Shown here: piece after piece, positions 8,033 through 18,649 of the stretch
Numbering within the stretch: the first letter of the stretch is position 1
Layout of the letters: every line of letters begins with the position of its first letter
DNA from: Psychrobacter sp. bablab_jr014
GTDB lineage: Bacteria; Pseudomonadota; Gammaproteobacteria; Pseudomonadales; Moraxellaceae
Reading direction: 5' to 3'
Length of the DNA stretch: 64,000 bases
Assembly: GCF_016464015.1 (NCBI RefSeq)
Contig: NZ_JACDXT010000049.1
Span: 1 to 64,000 of the forward strand
The notes under the pieces: generated by a model
What the model was told of the DNA's origin: nothing
Database searches by the model: none
The model's input: the letters and a program-made list of their open reading frames with translations, nothing else
Program-made: the position numbers and the translations under genes

Positions 8033-11000
8033 ATGCCCAATTCTCTTAGTATTTCAAAAGAGCGTATTGGTCAGATTAGCGATATTGCCACAAGCTACGT
8101 ACAAGAAGACAAGTCGCTGCTCGACCATTTTATTCATAATTACTATCGTCCATTGCATCAAGAAATCGCTGAAAAAATCGATGATGCTGACCTTGCAGGC
8201 CGTGCGCTACACCATTTTACGATGTTAAAAGCGTATGATGGCAGTGCCCCACAATTAAAAATTATTAATCCGATTCCTGAAGAGCAGCACTTTCACAGCT
8301 CACATACTGTCATTCAAATGGTGGCTTATGACCGTCCGTTCTTGGTCGACACCTTATTGATGAGCCTTGAAGCTCAGGGCATCGATGTCCATCGTACCTA
8401 TAACACCATCATCAATGTACAGCGTGATGATGCGGGTAATATTGCTAAAGTCAGCTCTGTTGAAGAGAGTAACACCAGTCATTTTTCATTGATTCATTGC
8501 GAAATCGCTTATCAAGACAATGCAGACCTGCCAGCGTTACGCCAAATCCTGCTCGACAAAATCGAGACCCTAGACACGGTGGTGGGCGACTGGAAACAGA
8601 TGCGCAATCGCCTAATCGATCTAAAGGATGAGCTTGCCGATAAGCCACTGCCTGAAGTATTTTATTCAAAAGAAGAAGTCCAAGCGTTCTTGGATTGGAT
8701 TTTGGACGATCACTTTATCTTCTTGGGTTATCGTGAATACCGCTTAGAAGGCGGCGAGCGTATTGAAGTCAATAGCAACGTAGATGCCAGCACCGACCTA
8801 AACCTATACGCTATCGGTGATAGTGGCCTTGGTCTACTGCGCGGTTCACAAGAGGACGTACTGTCTGAGAGCTTTAGCAAACTGCCAAACGTATTAAAGC
8901 GTCTATTGACTGAGCCTCGTGTATTGATGCTGTCAAAATCAAGCCGTGTATCGCCTGTACATCGTCCTGTATATATGGACTTTTTGGGTATTCATAAATT
9001 TGATGACAATGGCAAGCTGGTTGGCGAATATCGCTTTATCGGTCTGTTCACCTCACAAGCGTATCAGCTAAGTGTCCAGCAAATTCCACTACTGCGCGAA
9101 AAAGCCAATAAAATCATGGCAATGGCAGAGCTACCACGCGACGGACACGCGTATCACAAAATGATGCATGTCATCAATACGCTACCACGTGATGACTTAT
9201 TTCAAGCAAGCATCGAAGAGCTGTATCCTGTGGTGTCAGGCATCACACAGCTACAAGATAAGAAGAGCCTGCGTCTGTTCAGCCGTGTTGACCACTACCA
9301 GCGCTTTGTGTCGTGCCTTGTGTACATCCCACGCGATAAATTCAACACCGAGCTGCGCATTAAAGTACAAAACGTATTAAAAGACGCGTATAACGGTTTG
9401 TCTTCAGGCTTTACGACTGAATTTAACGAATCGGATCATGCCCGCGTCCACGTCCACGTGCGCACCGTTCCAGGTCAAGTCAAAGAAGTAGACACCGCGG
9501 CGCTTGAGCAAAAATTGACCGCACTGATGCAGTCATGGAGCGATCATTATCAAAAAATGCTGCTTGATAATGTGGGCGAGCAACAAGCGAATATCTTAAA
9601 ACGTCGCTTCTTAAATTACATTCCTGCCGCGTATCAAGAAAACTTCGATACCCGCACTGCTATTGAAGATACCAAGCGTCTTGATAGCTTAAGCGAAAGC
9701 AATGGCCTTATCTGGCACCTGTATCAATCAACAGGTGACGCCAGCAACCAGCTACATCTTAAGCTGTACGGTCACAACCAGCCCGTCATCTTATCTAAAG
9801 TATTGCCAATCCTAGAAAACTTTGGTGTGTCTGTCATCTCAGCACAGACGTATGAGTTTGATTTGCCAGAGCAGCCTGTTTGGATGCAAGAGTATGAGCT
9901 GACCTTGCAGCACGTTGATGCGGTTGATATCCGTGTGGTGCGCAATCAGTTTGAAGAAAGTCTGCGCCATATTTGGACAGGATTGGTTGAGAGCGATACC
10001 TTTAACGAATTGGTATTGACCACCAAGCTTGATACCTATGATGTTGTGGTTCTACGTGCCTTGTCTCGTTATATGCTACAAGCACGAGCGCCATTTTCAA
10101 GCGCCTACATTCAACAAACCGTCGTACGAAACAGCAACATCAGTGTGGCACTGTGCGATTTGTTTGATGCGCGTATGAATCCTGCGCATGGCGATGATGA
10201 GCGTAAAGAAAAAACCAAGGCGATTGAGGCCAATATCACAGCGGCACTTGCCAAAGTAGACAGCTTGGATGAAGATCGTATCTTGCGTTGGTACTTAGAC
10301 CTCATTAACGCGATGGTCCGTACCAACTTCTACCAGCGTGATGAACATGGTGCGCGTAAAGACCGCCTATCGTTTAAATTCTGCGCGGCGGACATTCCAA
10401 ACTTGCCAAAACCAAAGCCCATGTTTGAAATCTTTGTGTACTCGCCACGTGTTGAGGCAGTTCACTTACGCGGTGGTAAGGTTGCGCGTGGTGGTTTGCG
10501 CTGGTCGGATCGTATGGAAGACTTCCGTACCGAAGTGCTTGGTCTGGTTAAAGCACAGATGGTTAAAAACGCGGTTATCGTGCCTGTGGGTTCAAAAGGC
10601 GGTTTTATTGTTAAAAACAAAACCATGGCTGATGGGCGCGAAGCGTTCCAAGCCGAAGGCATTGCCTGCTATCAGACATTCTTACGCGGTATGCTCGATG
10701 TGACAGACAACATCGTTGATGGCACCATTGTCCCGCCAGCCAACACGGTGCGTCATGACGCAGATGACCCGTACTTGGTTGTTGCTGCCGACAAAGGCAC
10801 CGCAACTTTCTCAGACATCGCTAACGCGTTAGCAGCAGAATACAACTTCTGGCTCGATGATGCGTTTGCCTCTGGTGGCTCGGTCGGCTATGACCATAAA
10901 GCCATGGGTATCACGGCTCGCGGTGCATGGGAATCCGTCAAGCGTCATTTCCGTATGCGCGGTATGGACATCCAAACCCGTGATAACTTTACCGTTGTGG

Positions 11001-12874
11001 GTATCGGTGACATGAGCGGCGATGTGTTCGGTAATGGTATGCTGTTATCAAAGCACATTAAACTGGTTGCTGCATTTAACCACATGCATATCTTTATCGA
11101 CCCAAATCCAGATACTCAAAGCTCATATGATGAGCGTGAGCGTCTGTTTGCGTTGCCACGTTCGACTTGGGAAGATTACGACAGCTCGCTCATCAGTGCA
11201 GGCGGCGGTATTTTCTCACGTAAAGACAAGAGCATTGCCATCACTGATGAGATGAAAGCCGCGTTTGACATCACGGCGGACAGCCTAACGCCAAACGAGC
11301 TGATCAGTGCCTTGCTAAAATCGCCTGTAGACTTGATTTGGAATGGCGGCATCGGCACGTATGTTAAGAGCGTTAATGAGACGCATGCAGACGTTGGCGA
11401 TCGTGCTAACGATGCGGTACGTGTCAACGGTAATGAGCTGCGTGCAGCGGTTGTTGGTGAAGGTGGTAACCTTGGTCTTACCCAGCAAGGCCGTATTGAG
11501 TACGCTCAGCAGGGTGGCCGCGTCTACACCGATGCGATTGACAACTCAGGCGGTGTGAACTGCTCTGACCATGAAGTCAATATCAAAATCTTACTCGGTA
11601 AAGTGGTTGAGCAGGGCGATATGACTCTCAAACAACGTAACGAGCTGCTTGAGAGCATGACCGATACGGTGGCAGATTTGGTACTGCGCCAAAACTACCT
11701 ACAGCCACAAGCCATTGAGCTAAGCCGTATCCGTGCCTCAGCGAACCTAAGCGATCATCAGCGTTTTATTCAGATGTTAGAGTCTGAGCAGCGTCTTGAT
11801 CGTGCGATTGAGTACTTGCCCTCAGATGATGAAATTACCAAACGCCAAAAAGTGGGCACTGGCCTGACCAATCCCGAGCTGTCGGTCATGCTGGCTTACG
11901 GTAAAATGTGGGTGTATGACAATCTATTGGCATCTGATTTGCCAGACGATCCGTACTTCATTAATGAGCTGCGTAAATACTTCCCAGATGAGCTGGTTGG
12001 TCGTTTCTTTGATGAGATGACTGAGCACCGCTTGCATCGTGAGATTATCAGCACCTACTTGACCAACAGTGTGGTCAACCGCTTGGGTATCGAAGCGCTG
12101 TTCCGTCTGTATGAAGAAACGGATCAATCACTTGCAACCATCATCCGTGCGTATGCCATTACGCGTGATGTGTTCAACGTGACAGAAGCTTGGGTACAGC
12201 TAGAAGCCCTTGATAATCAAGTAGATGCGACATTGCTATTAGAGCTTGAGCTGCGTCTGCGTGACGTTTTAGAGCGCGGGGTGGTGTGGTTTATCAATAG
12301 CTTTGGTCAAAATCTGCAAGTGGCTGATATGATTGAGCGATTCGGCGCAAGCGTCAGCAACTTAACGCAAGCAGGCGGCTTTATCGAGCAGCAATTTGCC
12401 GAGTACTTGCAAGAAGATACCAATTCGTTACGTGCAGACGGCTTGTCTGATAACGATGCGGCGCTGTTTGCTATGTTGCCCTATCGTGTTGATGCCCTAG
12501 ATGCAGCGATGCTTGCTGAGCAGTATGAGCGTCCAGTTAATGAGATTGCTGCCCTGTACTTTAAAGCATATCAAGCGCTGCAACTCGATTGGATGATTGA
12601 TCATATCGCTGAGCTGCCACAGAATGACTATTGGGATCGCCGTGCACGTCATGCGCTCGTCAATGAGCTGTCACGCAGCTTGCGCTTGCTCATGGATTCG
12701 CTATTGTCAAAACCTGATGCGAAAGTTGCCTTTACAGAATGGGAAGAGCAGCACGCTGAGCACCTAAACGAAGTCGTATCTGATATGGCTAAGCTTGATA
12801 ACAATGAAGACGGCGTCAGTCTGTCTACTTTGTCCGTACTGATGAGTGAAATCAGCAACTTGGCAACCAAATAA
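8033..12874 (+). CDS. gdhB: NAD-specific glutamate dehydrogenase, large (~180 kDa) type
   Basis: A 1613-residue protein matching the large bacterial NAD-dependent glutamate dehydrogenases, which oxidise glutamate to 2-oxoglutarate and ammonia and serve mainly in catabolism. The N-terminal ~700 residues hold ACT-like and helical regulatory segments. The catalytic core runs from about residue 770 to 1200. It includes VHLRGGKVARGGLRWSDR, the VPVGSKGGFIVK lysine segment near residue 850, the SGGSVGYDHKAMGITARGAW region and the NAD-binding VVGIGDMSGDVFGNGML loop. An all-helical C-terminal region follows. AAGGGACAAACCT precedes the ATG. It is a single gene with its own terminator. Confidence 0.95.
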   Translation: MPNSLSISKERIGQISDIATSYVQEDKSLLDHFIHNYYRPLHQEIAEKIDDADLAGRALHHFTMLKAYDGSAPQLKIINPIPEEQHFHSSHTVIQMVAYDRPFLVDTLLMSLEAQGIDVHRTYNTIINVQRDDAGNIAKVSSVEESNTSHFSLIHCEIAYQDNADLPALRQILLDKIETLDTVVGDWKQMRNRLIDLKDELADKPLPEVFYSKEEVQAFLDWILDDHFIFLGYREYRLEGGERIEVNSNVDASTDLNLYAIGDSGLGLLRGSQEDVLSESFSKLPNVLKRLLTEPRVLMLSKSSRVSPVHRPVYMDFLGIHKFDDNGKLVGEYRFIGLFTSQAYQLSVQQIPLLREKANKIMAMAELPRDGHAYHKMMHVINTLPRDDLFQASIEELYPVVSGITQLQDKKSLRLFSRVDHYQRFVSCLVYIPRDKFNTELRIKVQNVLKDAYNGLSSGFTTEFNESDHARVHVHVRTVPGQVKEVDTAALEQKLTALMQSWSDHYQKMLLDNVGEQQANILKRRFLNYIPAAYQENFDTRTAIEDTKRLDSLSESNGLIWHLYQSTGDASNQLHLKLYGHNQPVILSKVLPILENFGVSVISAQTYEFDLPEQPVWMQEYELTLQHVDAVDIRVVRNQFEESLRHIWTGLVESDTFNELVLTTKLDTYDVVVLRALSRYMLQARAPFSSAYIQQTVVRNSNISVALCDLFDARMNPAHGDDERKEKTKAIEANITAALAKVDSLDEDRILRWYLDLINAMVRTNFYQRDEHGARKDRLSFKFCAADIPNLPKPKPMFEIFVYSPRVEAVHLRGGKVARGGLRWSDRMEDFRTEVLGLVKAQMVKNAVIVPVGSKGGFIVKNKTMADGREAFQAEGIACYQTFLRGMLDVTDNIVDGTIVPPANTVRHDADDPYLVVAADKGTATFSDIANALAAEYNFWLDDAFASGGSVGYDHKAMGITARGAWESVKRHFRMRGMDIQTRDNFTVVGIGDMSGDVFGNGMLLSKHIKLVAAFNHMHIFIDPNPDTQSSYDERERLFALPRSTWEDYDSSLISAGGGIFSRKDKSIAITDEMKAAFDITADSLTPNELISALLKSPVDLIWNGGIGTYVKSVNETHADVGDRANDAVRVNGNELRAAVVGEGGNLGLTQQGRIEYAQQGGRVYTDAIDNSGGVNCSDHEVNIKILLGKVVEQGDMTLKQRNELLESMTDTVADLVLRQNYLQPQAIELSRIRASANLSDHQRFIQMLESEQRLDRAIEYLPSDDEITKRQKVGTGLTNPELSVMLAYGKMWVYDNLLASDLPDDPYFINELRKYFPDELVGRFFDEMTEHRLHREIISTYLTNSVVNRLGIEALFRLYEETDQSLATIIRAYAITRDVFNVTEAWVQLEALDNQVDATLLLELELRLRDVLERGVVWFINSFGQNLQVADMIERFGASVSNLTQAGGFIEQQFAEYLQEDTNSLRADGLSDNDAALFAMLPYRVDALDAAMLAEQYERPVNEIAALYFKAYQALQLDWMIDHIAELPQNDYWDRRARHALVNELSRSLRLLMDSLLSKPDAKVAFTEWEEQHAEHLNEVVSDMAKLDNNEDGVSLSTLSVLMSEISNLATK

Positions 12875-12899
12875 GCCAATAAATTCGTCTATATAAAGA

Positions 12900-12931
12900 A
12901 AAAAGCCCGTGTCTAGCATGGGCTTTTTTTG
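12900..12931 (+). terminator. Terminator of the glutamate dehydrogenase gene
   Basis: AAAAGCCC (12901-12908) pairs with GGGCTTTT (12920-12927), and the T run continues past the stem. Confidence 0.9.
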
Positions 12932-12980
12932 GTTATCAATTAAAAAAAATGACAGCCTATTTTTAGACAAAGACAATCAA

Positions 12981-15900
12981 TTACTTGCCAGCCACCTGCG
13001 CACAGCCTGCGCCATGAAGATGACTAAACCCACCTGAGCGCTTTTCTACTTTAATTTGCGTCAAAATGCGGTCTTTGAGTGCTTGGATATGTGAAATCAC
13101 GCCAATAAGCTTGCCTTCTTGTTGCAGATTGGTCAGAGTGTCTAAGGCAATATCTAATGATTCTTCATCGAGTGTACCAAAGCCTTCATCCAAAAATAGC
13201 GAATCGACGCGGATGTTTTGGCTCGCCATCTGTGATAATCCCAGTGCTAAGGCCAAACTGATGATAAAGCCTTCACCGCCCGATAAGTTTTTGGTACTGC
13301 GAATCTCACCGCCTTGATGGTTGTCAATCACGTTCAGCTCAAGCGGTTTGTCGTCATCACGGGTCAGCAAATAGCGGCTACTCATTTTATGCAGCTGCTT
13401 ATTGGCGTGACCAATCATAATGTCAAAGGTTAAACCTTGAGCAAAGGTGCGATACTTTTTACCATCGGCTGAGCCAATCAATTTATACAGCTGCTCCCAT
13501 ATCGCCAAAGCTGCTTTTTGCTTCGCGATTTCTGCCAGCTGGGTTTGCTGACTTTCTTTCTTGCTATCATTGTCATGAAGCTGCTGCTTAATCGCACCAA
13601 TCTGCGCCATACACTGATTAAAGTCTGTTTCTGTTTGCGTCTGTCGGCGGGTGAGCGTTTCGCGGTCATCGTCGGTGAGTGGCTGCGCTCGTTGCTGCGC
13701 GAGCGTGCGCGTTAGGTCATCAAAGAGCCTTTGCGCTTGCTTGAGTGTGTAGTCAATGTGCGTTTGTTCTGATTTAAGCTGGTTACGCTCATCCATTGGC
13801 AAACGTGCCGTCATAAAGGCAGCTTCGTCAGAAAAATCAGAACGCGCCAGCGCCTCATTAAACGTATGATACGCCGCTTCTTTTGTCTGTGTGGCGTCTT
13901 CGATACGCTGCTTTAAGGTATGCGCCTGTGCTGTCAGCTGCTGCAAATTATAACGCTCACTATCCAGCCGTCGTTGCGCAGCGTTGCTGCTATCCTGCAC
14001 ACATGCCACGGCGTCTCTCATCTGCCGCTCAGCGGTGTCAATATCGGTAGCGGCAAACGCTTGGGTACGTTGTTTTTCTAGAGCTGACAGCGATTCGGTA
14101 CTGTCTGTGATGCTGTGTTTAAGCGCCGCTAATGCTGCTGCATCTTTTGTAAGCTGGGCATCTTTATTCTCAATATGGGTATGCAAACGCTCAATCTCAG
14201 ACTGCAAGCTTTGCTGCGCCTTTTGCTCCTTGTTAAAGGTGTCTTTTAATTGCACTAAGGCGCGGCGCTGCTGGCGTAAGTGATCAAGCTGGCTATCACA
14301 CTCGGCATCGTCCAATACCGTCTGCTGCTCAATATGCTCAGCCAAAGACTGCAAGTCATGAGGCGCACGTTGCAGTATCTCTAGCGCGGGTGGGTGATAG
14401 TTATTGGTCGCATACATGGCCAAGCGCTGCAAAACAGCAGTGATCAGCGCCTCAAGTTCATTAAAATTCGTCGCCAGCTGGTTATCTAGCGTGGTTATTG
14501 CGGTATCTATGATGGCGATTTGCGTCTGATGCGCTGTAATCGCACTGGCCAGCGCAAATTGTGAGTGTTGGGCAGCCTCGCTGTCTTGACGTGCCTCAAT
14601 AATACGCGCGCTCAAGTCATCATAGCGCGCTAAGGTGTCTTTAATATGTGCCTTATGCTGCGTCAGTTTGTCCTTGCAGTCCGTTAATTTTTTGGCAAAT
14701 GCTACTGCACGATCGTCATTATCATTTAAAGTCACCAGCGGTTTTAGCAGCCTCATCATGGCGCTATCGCCTGAGATGTCTTCTTTAATGTACTGGCTTA
14801 TGGCGCGCATGGTCTCTGTTATCGCCCTGTCGTGCGTTTGGCTGTGCGTCGTCAGTTCGGCTTGCTGATGCTGTTTACTCTCAAGCGTCGTTTTTTTACT
14901 GGCCTGCTCGATATGCTGAGCCGTGATATGTTGATTGAGTGTGGCAATCTCTTTATCCAACGCAAGAATATACTGTGCCAATTCGCTGCTGTCGCCGTCT
15001 GAAACAAGGTGTGGATGGCTCTTGCTATACGGATGCTCAAGGGCGCCGCACAGTGGGCAGGGGTGACCGTCTTGCAAATCGGCGATGTAGTGCTCAAGCG
15101 CGGCGACCTTTTGTTGCAGCTGTAGCTGGTTATGCTTATCCTCACGTTTTTCTTGAGTGGCTTCGAGTATTTTTTCGTCTTGATTAAGACGTTCTTGAGT
15201 GGTGCAAAGCGCTTTATGAATATGCTCAATATCGTCTTTGACCTGCTTTATTTGCGTATCAAGGTCTTGACGCTGCTGATTATGAAAGCGCAGCTGTTCT
15301 ATTTGCTGACTAAGATGATCAATCTGCTCTTGGGTCTCACGCATTTGTGAGATCGATTGTGCCTTGATGAGCGCGTTTTGCGCTTGCTGTAGTTTGGCCA
15401 GTTGCGCTTGGGCTTGCTCGGTTTTGGTACTTTCGGTTTGCTGGCGCTGCTGCTGTGTTTCCAGCGCCGTTTGTTGTTCTTGTCTTTTTTGCACCTGCTG
15501 CGCTTTGTCTGCACTTAGCGTTATATTGTGCTGTAGCACTGCTTTTAAACGGCTACATTCACTATCAAACTTGGCAATATCACCATCTAAATGCGTTAAC
15601 GCTTCGGTATTGGTAAGCTTTTCGGTCAGCTGTGTGAGCTGCTGTTGTTTTTCTGCTGCGGTATGCTGCTGCGCGCTTAAGTCTTGACGCAGCGATGCGA
15701 TATCGGTGTTAAGCGCATCAAGCCGACCATTGATTTCTTGTGCCGTGCGCCGCTGCTGAGCAATGTCGTTATCTAGCTTGCGGGCTGTAGCGATTTTGGG
15801 TAGTGCGTCTTTTAGCGCGGCGTCTGCTGCTTGCTGTTTGTCTTGCTCGGTTTTTAACGTTTCGCTCGCCGCCTGTACCCGTATTTCTTGGGCAGGCAAG

Positions 15901-16874
15901 TCCTGCTCAAGCTGATTTTTTTCTGTGGTAAGCTGCTCAAGTTGCTCGCGTATATGTGTCAGCTGGCTAAATTGGCTCTCGATTTCTAGGGCTTTGGTCG
16001 CCGCATTTAGGCGTTTGGCTTGCGGGATAAAATCGATATCGGCTTGCTTGGCTTGCTGCAAGTCCTGTTGCGCGCTCTGTAATTTGTCTTCTAAACCGCT
16101 CACGGCATCCAGCCACGCCAGCTGTTCGCTGAACGTCTTTAATGTCTGCTGCATGTCTTGTTGGCGGTGTTGATAGTCTTGTAAATCAGTGCTTAACTGG
16201 CGCTCTTTATCGGCATCGAGCAGTTGCAATCCGTCTATCTTGTATTGCAAGGCGTTAAGCTTTTCTTCTTCAAGACGTTTTTTGCCATGCACTTGTTTGG
16301 AGATGGTCGCGTAAATGTCCGTGCCCGTGATTTTTTCTAAGATATCAGCGCGCTCATCGGCCTTTGCCTTTAAAAAAGCAGAAAAACTGCCTTGCGCGAG
16401 CAATATCGAGCGGGTAAATTGCTGAAAATCCATACCCGTCAATTCGATGATTTTATTTTTGGTGTGTTTTAAGCTGCTTTCTAACAGTACCCCTTCTGCG
16501 CTGCTGTCGTCATGCTTGAGCTTGGCAATCTCGTGTGTGGCGTCCTGTAGATTGCCGTCCACTTTGTTATACGCGCGGCGTTGCCCCCAACGACAGCGAT
16601 AAAACGTGCCATTTAAATCAATGACCACCTCAGCAAAGCATTCTGCCGTCTGCCGTGTCATCACTTCATTGCTGCTTTTACTGATGCTGTTGATACGCGG
16701 CGTTTCGCCATACAATGCCAAGCAAATGGCGTCCAAAATCGTGGTCTTGCCAGCGCCTGTCTGCCCTGTGATGGCAAAAATGCCTTCATCAACAAAGGCG
16801 CGATCGGCGAAGTTGATGTGCCATTCGCCTTTTAAGGAGTTGAGGTTTTTGAGTCGAAGTTCGATAAGGCGCAT
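12981..16874 (-). CDS. sbcC: Exonuclease SbcCD subunit C (Rad50-like ATPase)
   Basis: A 1297-residue SMC/Rad50-type ATPase, partner of SbcD. The complex cleaves DNA hairpins and processes double-strand ends. The N-terminal Walker A is ITGQTGAGKTTILDAICLAL. Long Gln-rich coiled coils flank a zinc hook CPLCGALEHPY near residue 605. The C-terminus carries the ABC signature NLSGGEGFIISLALALG and Walker B LFLDEGFGTLDEESLD. Length is slightly above the E. coli protein (1048 aa), mostly in the coiled coil. It is transcribed after sbcD with a 59-bp gap. Because the SbcCD nuclease attacks DNA hairpins, it is of interest that this genome also encodes a retron with a long hairpin msd. Confidence 0.95.
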   Translation of the reverse strand: MRLIELRLKNLNSLKGEWHINFADRAFVDEGIFAITGQTGAGKTTILDAICLALYGETPRINSISKSSNEVMTRQTAECFAEVVIDLNGTFYRCRWGQRRAYNKVDGNLQDATHEIAKLKHDDSSAEGVLLESSLKHTKNKIIELTGMDFQQFTRSILLAQGSFSAFLKAKADERADILEKITGTDIYATISKQVHGKKRLEEEKLNALQYKIDGLQLLDADKERQLSTDLQDYQHRQQDMQQTLKTFSEQLAWLDAVSGLEDKLQSAQQDLQQAKQADIDFIPQAKRLNAATKALEIESQFSQLTHIREQLEQLTTEKNQLEQDLPAQEIRVQAASETLKTEQDKQQAADAALKDALPKIATARKLDNDIAQQRRTAQEINGRLDALNTDIASLRQDLSAQQHTAAEKQQQLTQLTEKLTNTEALTHLDGDIAKFDSECSRLKAVLQHNITLSADKAQQVQKRQEQQTALETQQQRQQTESTKTEQAQAQLAKLQQAQNALIKAQSISQMRETQEQIDHLSQQIEQLRFHNQQRQDLDTQIKQVKDDIEHIHKALCTTQERLNQDEKILEATQEKREDKHNQLQLQQKVAALEHYIADLQDGHPCPLCGALEHPYSKSHPHLVSDGDSSELAQYILALDKEIATLNQHITAQHIEQASKKTTLESKQHQQAELTTHSQTHDRAITETMRAISQYIKEDISGDSAMMRLLKPLVTLNDNDDRAVAFAKKLTDCKDKLTQHKAHIKDTLARYDDLSARIIEARQDSEAAQHSQFALASAITAHQTQIAIIDTAITTLDNQLATNFNELEALITAVLQRLAMYATNNYHPPALEILQRAPHDLQSLAEHIEQQTVLDDAECDSQLDHLRQQRRALVQLKDTFNKEQKAQQSLQSEIERLHTHIENKDAQLTKDAAALAALKHSITDSTESLSALEKQRTQAFAATDIDTAERQMRDAVACVQDSSNAAQRRLDSERYNLQQLTAQAHTLKQRIEDATQTKEAAYHTFNEALARSDFSDEAAFMTARLPMDERNQLKSEQTHIDYTLKQAQRLFDDLTRTLAQQRAQPLTDDDRETLTRRQTQTETDFNQCMAQIGAIKQQLHDNDSKKESQQTQLAEIAKQKAALAIWEQLYKLIGSADGKKYRTFAQGLTFDIMIGHANKQLHKMSSRYLLTRDDDKPLELNVIDNHQGGEIRSTKNLSGGEGFIISLALALGLSQMASQNIRVDSLFLDEGFGTLDEESLDIALDTLTNLQQEGKLIGVISHIQALKDRILTQIKVEKRSGGFSHLHGAGCAQVAGK

Positions 16875-16933
16875 GTGTTGGTCTTATAATTGGTCAGTGG
16901 TGAATAAAAATAAGTGCTGAATAAATATTTTAA

Positions 16934-18451
16934 TTATTCGGCATATTTGTCGTCATGATGCAGGTGATGCACTATCTCAGCGTACGCATCGCGCAGTGTG
17001 GGTCTTTGGCTGTCAGCAACGTCATGAACTATCAGACAGCGCTCAAACACCTCCATTTCATTGAGATCTTGCAAAGTCTCGTTGCCTTGCTGCTGATTGA
17101 GCACTTTTTCATAGCGCTGGTTGTTTTTGATTTTTAGCACCTCATGCGGCAGCTTAGCAACCAATGCCTGTATCTGCTCGCGCAGGTCCGTCACGACTTC
17201 GTCGCCATCATAGATGACCTCTAACCAATACACTTGCTGGGCTGGCAGCGCTTGAATGGTGCGTGTGATGTGGTCAATATCGCCCGTAATCTGGGCTAAA
17301 GGTTGAAAAGTCGGTACGGCTAATGGCGTAATAAGCATTTGCGTGCCGTTTTTGCGCGTTGTCTGCGGCTCGGTTGCCACAGCTTCAGCGATAGGTTTGG
17401 TCTGTTCTACGATGGTTTCTTCTTCGTCATCATCGAACATATCAAAGCCAAACAAATCATCTGTAAAGCTTGCTTGCGTATTTTGCGGCGTGGACGTGGG
17501 TGTTTGTGCTTCGGGTGCTGGTTCAGTTGGTGCGGTGCTGGCGGGTGCGCTTTGTGCTGACTGTATGTTCATGTCAATCGGCGGGATATCATCGCCAAAC
17601 TGCACCAGCAGAACTTGTTTCTGTTGTCGCGCTTCACCGAAGCCCATAGCAATCGGCGAGCCTGAATAGCGAATATGCTCACAGCCCCCAACGCGCTGCG
17701 GCACGTGCAAATGCCCAAGCGCAACATAATCAAAGCTGTCATCAAAGGTGTCGGCAGTGACTTTGCCAAGATTACCCACGTACAGTTCGCGCACGCCATC
17801 ATCTTCGGTGGTCTTGCCGCCTGCCGCAAACAGATGCCCTGTAGCAATGATAGGAACATAGTTCAGATTACTCGCCAGCAAAGCGGCTTGTTTGTCTTTA
17901 GCAATAGCAGCAACGCGGTCGTAATGCGTCTGAATGCCTTTGACGACATTGGCATCCTTGGTGTCCATCGACTCGCCAGCGCTTGAGCCGCGTACGTCAC
18001 GGTCACGCAAATACGGCACTGCCGCGACAATCGCTGTCGGTTGCCCATTGGCATTATCCAAAACCAAAACCTCATCGCTAGCATCATCGCACGCCGTGCC
18101 AATAACATGCACGTTTAGCGCCCGCAAAAACTGACTGGGCGCATCCAAAAAGCTCGGCGAATCATGATTGCCCGCGACAATCACAATATGCTGGCAAGTG
18201 GACTTGGCAACCGCCGCCAAAAACTCGTAATACAACGCCTGTGCGCGATTGCTCGGCGTCATGGTGTCAAAGACATCGCCCGCCACGATTAAAATATCCA
18301 CCTGCTGCGCGTGCATGGTGTCCTGTAGCCACGCCAAAAACGCGGCAAACTCCTCATAGCGCATTTGCCCATACAGCCTGCGCCCCAAATGCCAATCGGA
18401 GGTGTGTAATACGGTCAAGGGCTTGTTAAGCGTTGGGGCAGCAGTCGACAT
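16934..18451 (-). CDS. sbcD: Exonuclease SbcCD subunit D (Mre11-like nuclease)
   Basis: A calcineurin-like metallophosphoesterase of 505 residues, longer than E. coli SbcD (400 aa). Metal-binding motifs are HTSDWHLGRRLYG, VAGDVFDT, GNHDS, TGHLFAAGG and ALGHLHVPQ. The extra length is a Pro/Thr/Ala-rich insert followed by the acidic segment DDLFGFDMFDDDEEE, about residues 292-370, between the nuclease domain and the SbcC-contacting C-terminal part. This looks disordered. It is the first gene of the sbcD-sbcC operon on the minus strand. Confidence 0.94.
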   Translation of the reverse strand: MSTAAPTLNKPLTVLHTSDWHLGRRLYGQMRYEEFAAFLAWLQDTMHAQQVDILIVAGDVFDTMTPSNRAQALYYEFLAAVAKSTCQHIVIVAGNHDSPSFLDAPSQFLRALNVHVIGTACDDASDEVLVLDNANGQPTAIVAAVPYLRDRDVRGSSAGESMDTKDANVVKGIQTHYDRVAAIAKDKQAALLASNLNYVPIIATGHLFAAGGKTTEDDGVRELYVGNLGKVTADTFDDSFDYVALGHLHVPQRVGGCEHIRYSGSPIAMGFGEARQQKQVLLVQFGDDIPPIDMNIQSAQSAPASTAPTEPAPEAQTPTSTPQNTQASFTDDLFGFDMFDDDEEETIVEQTKPIAEAVATEPQTTRKNGTQMLITPLAVPTFQPLAQITGDIDHITRTIQALPAQQVYWLEVIYDGDEVVTDLREQIQALVAKLPHEVLKIKNNQRYEKVLNQQQGNETLQDLNEMEVFERCLIVHDVADSQRPTLRDAYAEIVHHLHHDDKYAE

Positions 18452-18564
18452 AGGTCACAATATCATCAGGAAACAAAAGCCTATTGTAACAAGAATTTAG
18501 ACAGCTGACGTCTGATTTGGCAAGCTTGTGTGATGCGTTTTGTATTATGCAAAGCGTAAGACAA

Positions 18565-18599
18565 TAAAAAAACCCCATGTGCGCATAAAGACATGGGGT
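18565..18599 (-). terminator. Terminator of cysG
   Basis: On the minus strand ACCCCATGT pairs with ACATGGGGT and is followed by seven T, 51 bp past the cysG stop. Confidence 0.9.
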
Positions 18600-18649
18600 G
18601 ATTCAAGATAACGAGATATCGATAAAATGATGAGTGGTAAAATAAATGC

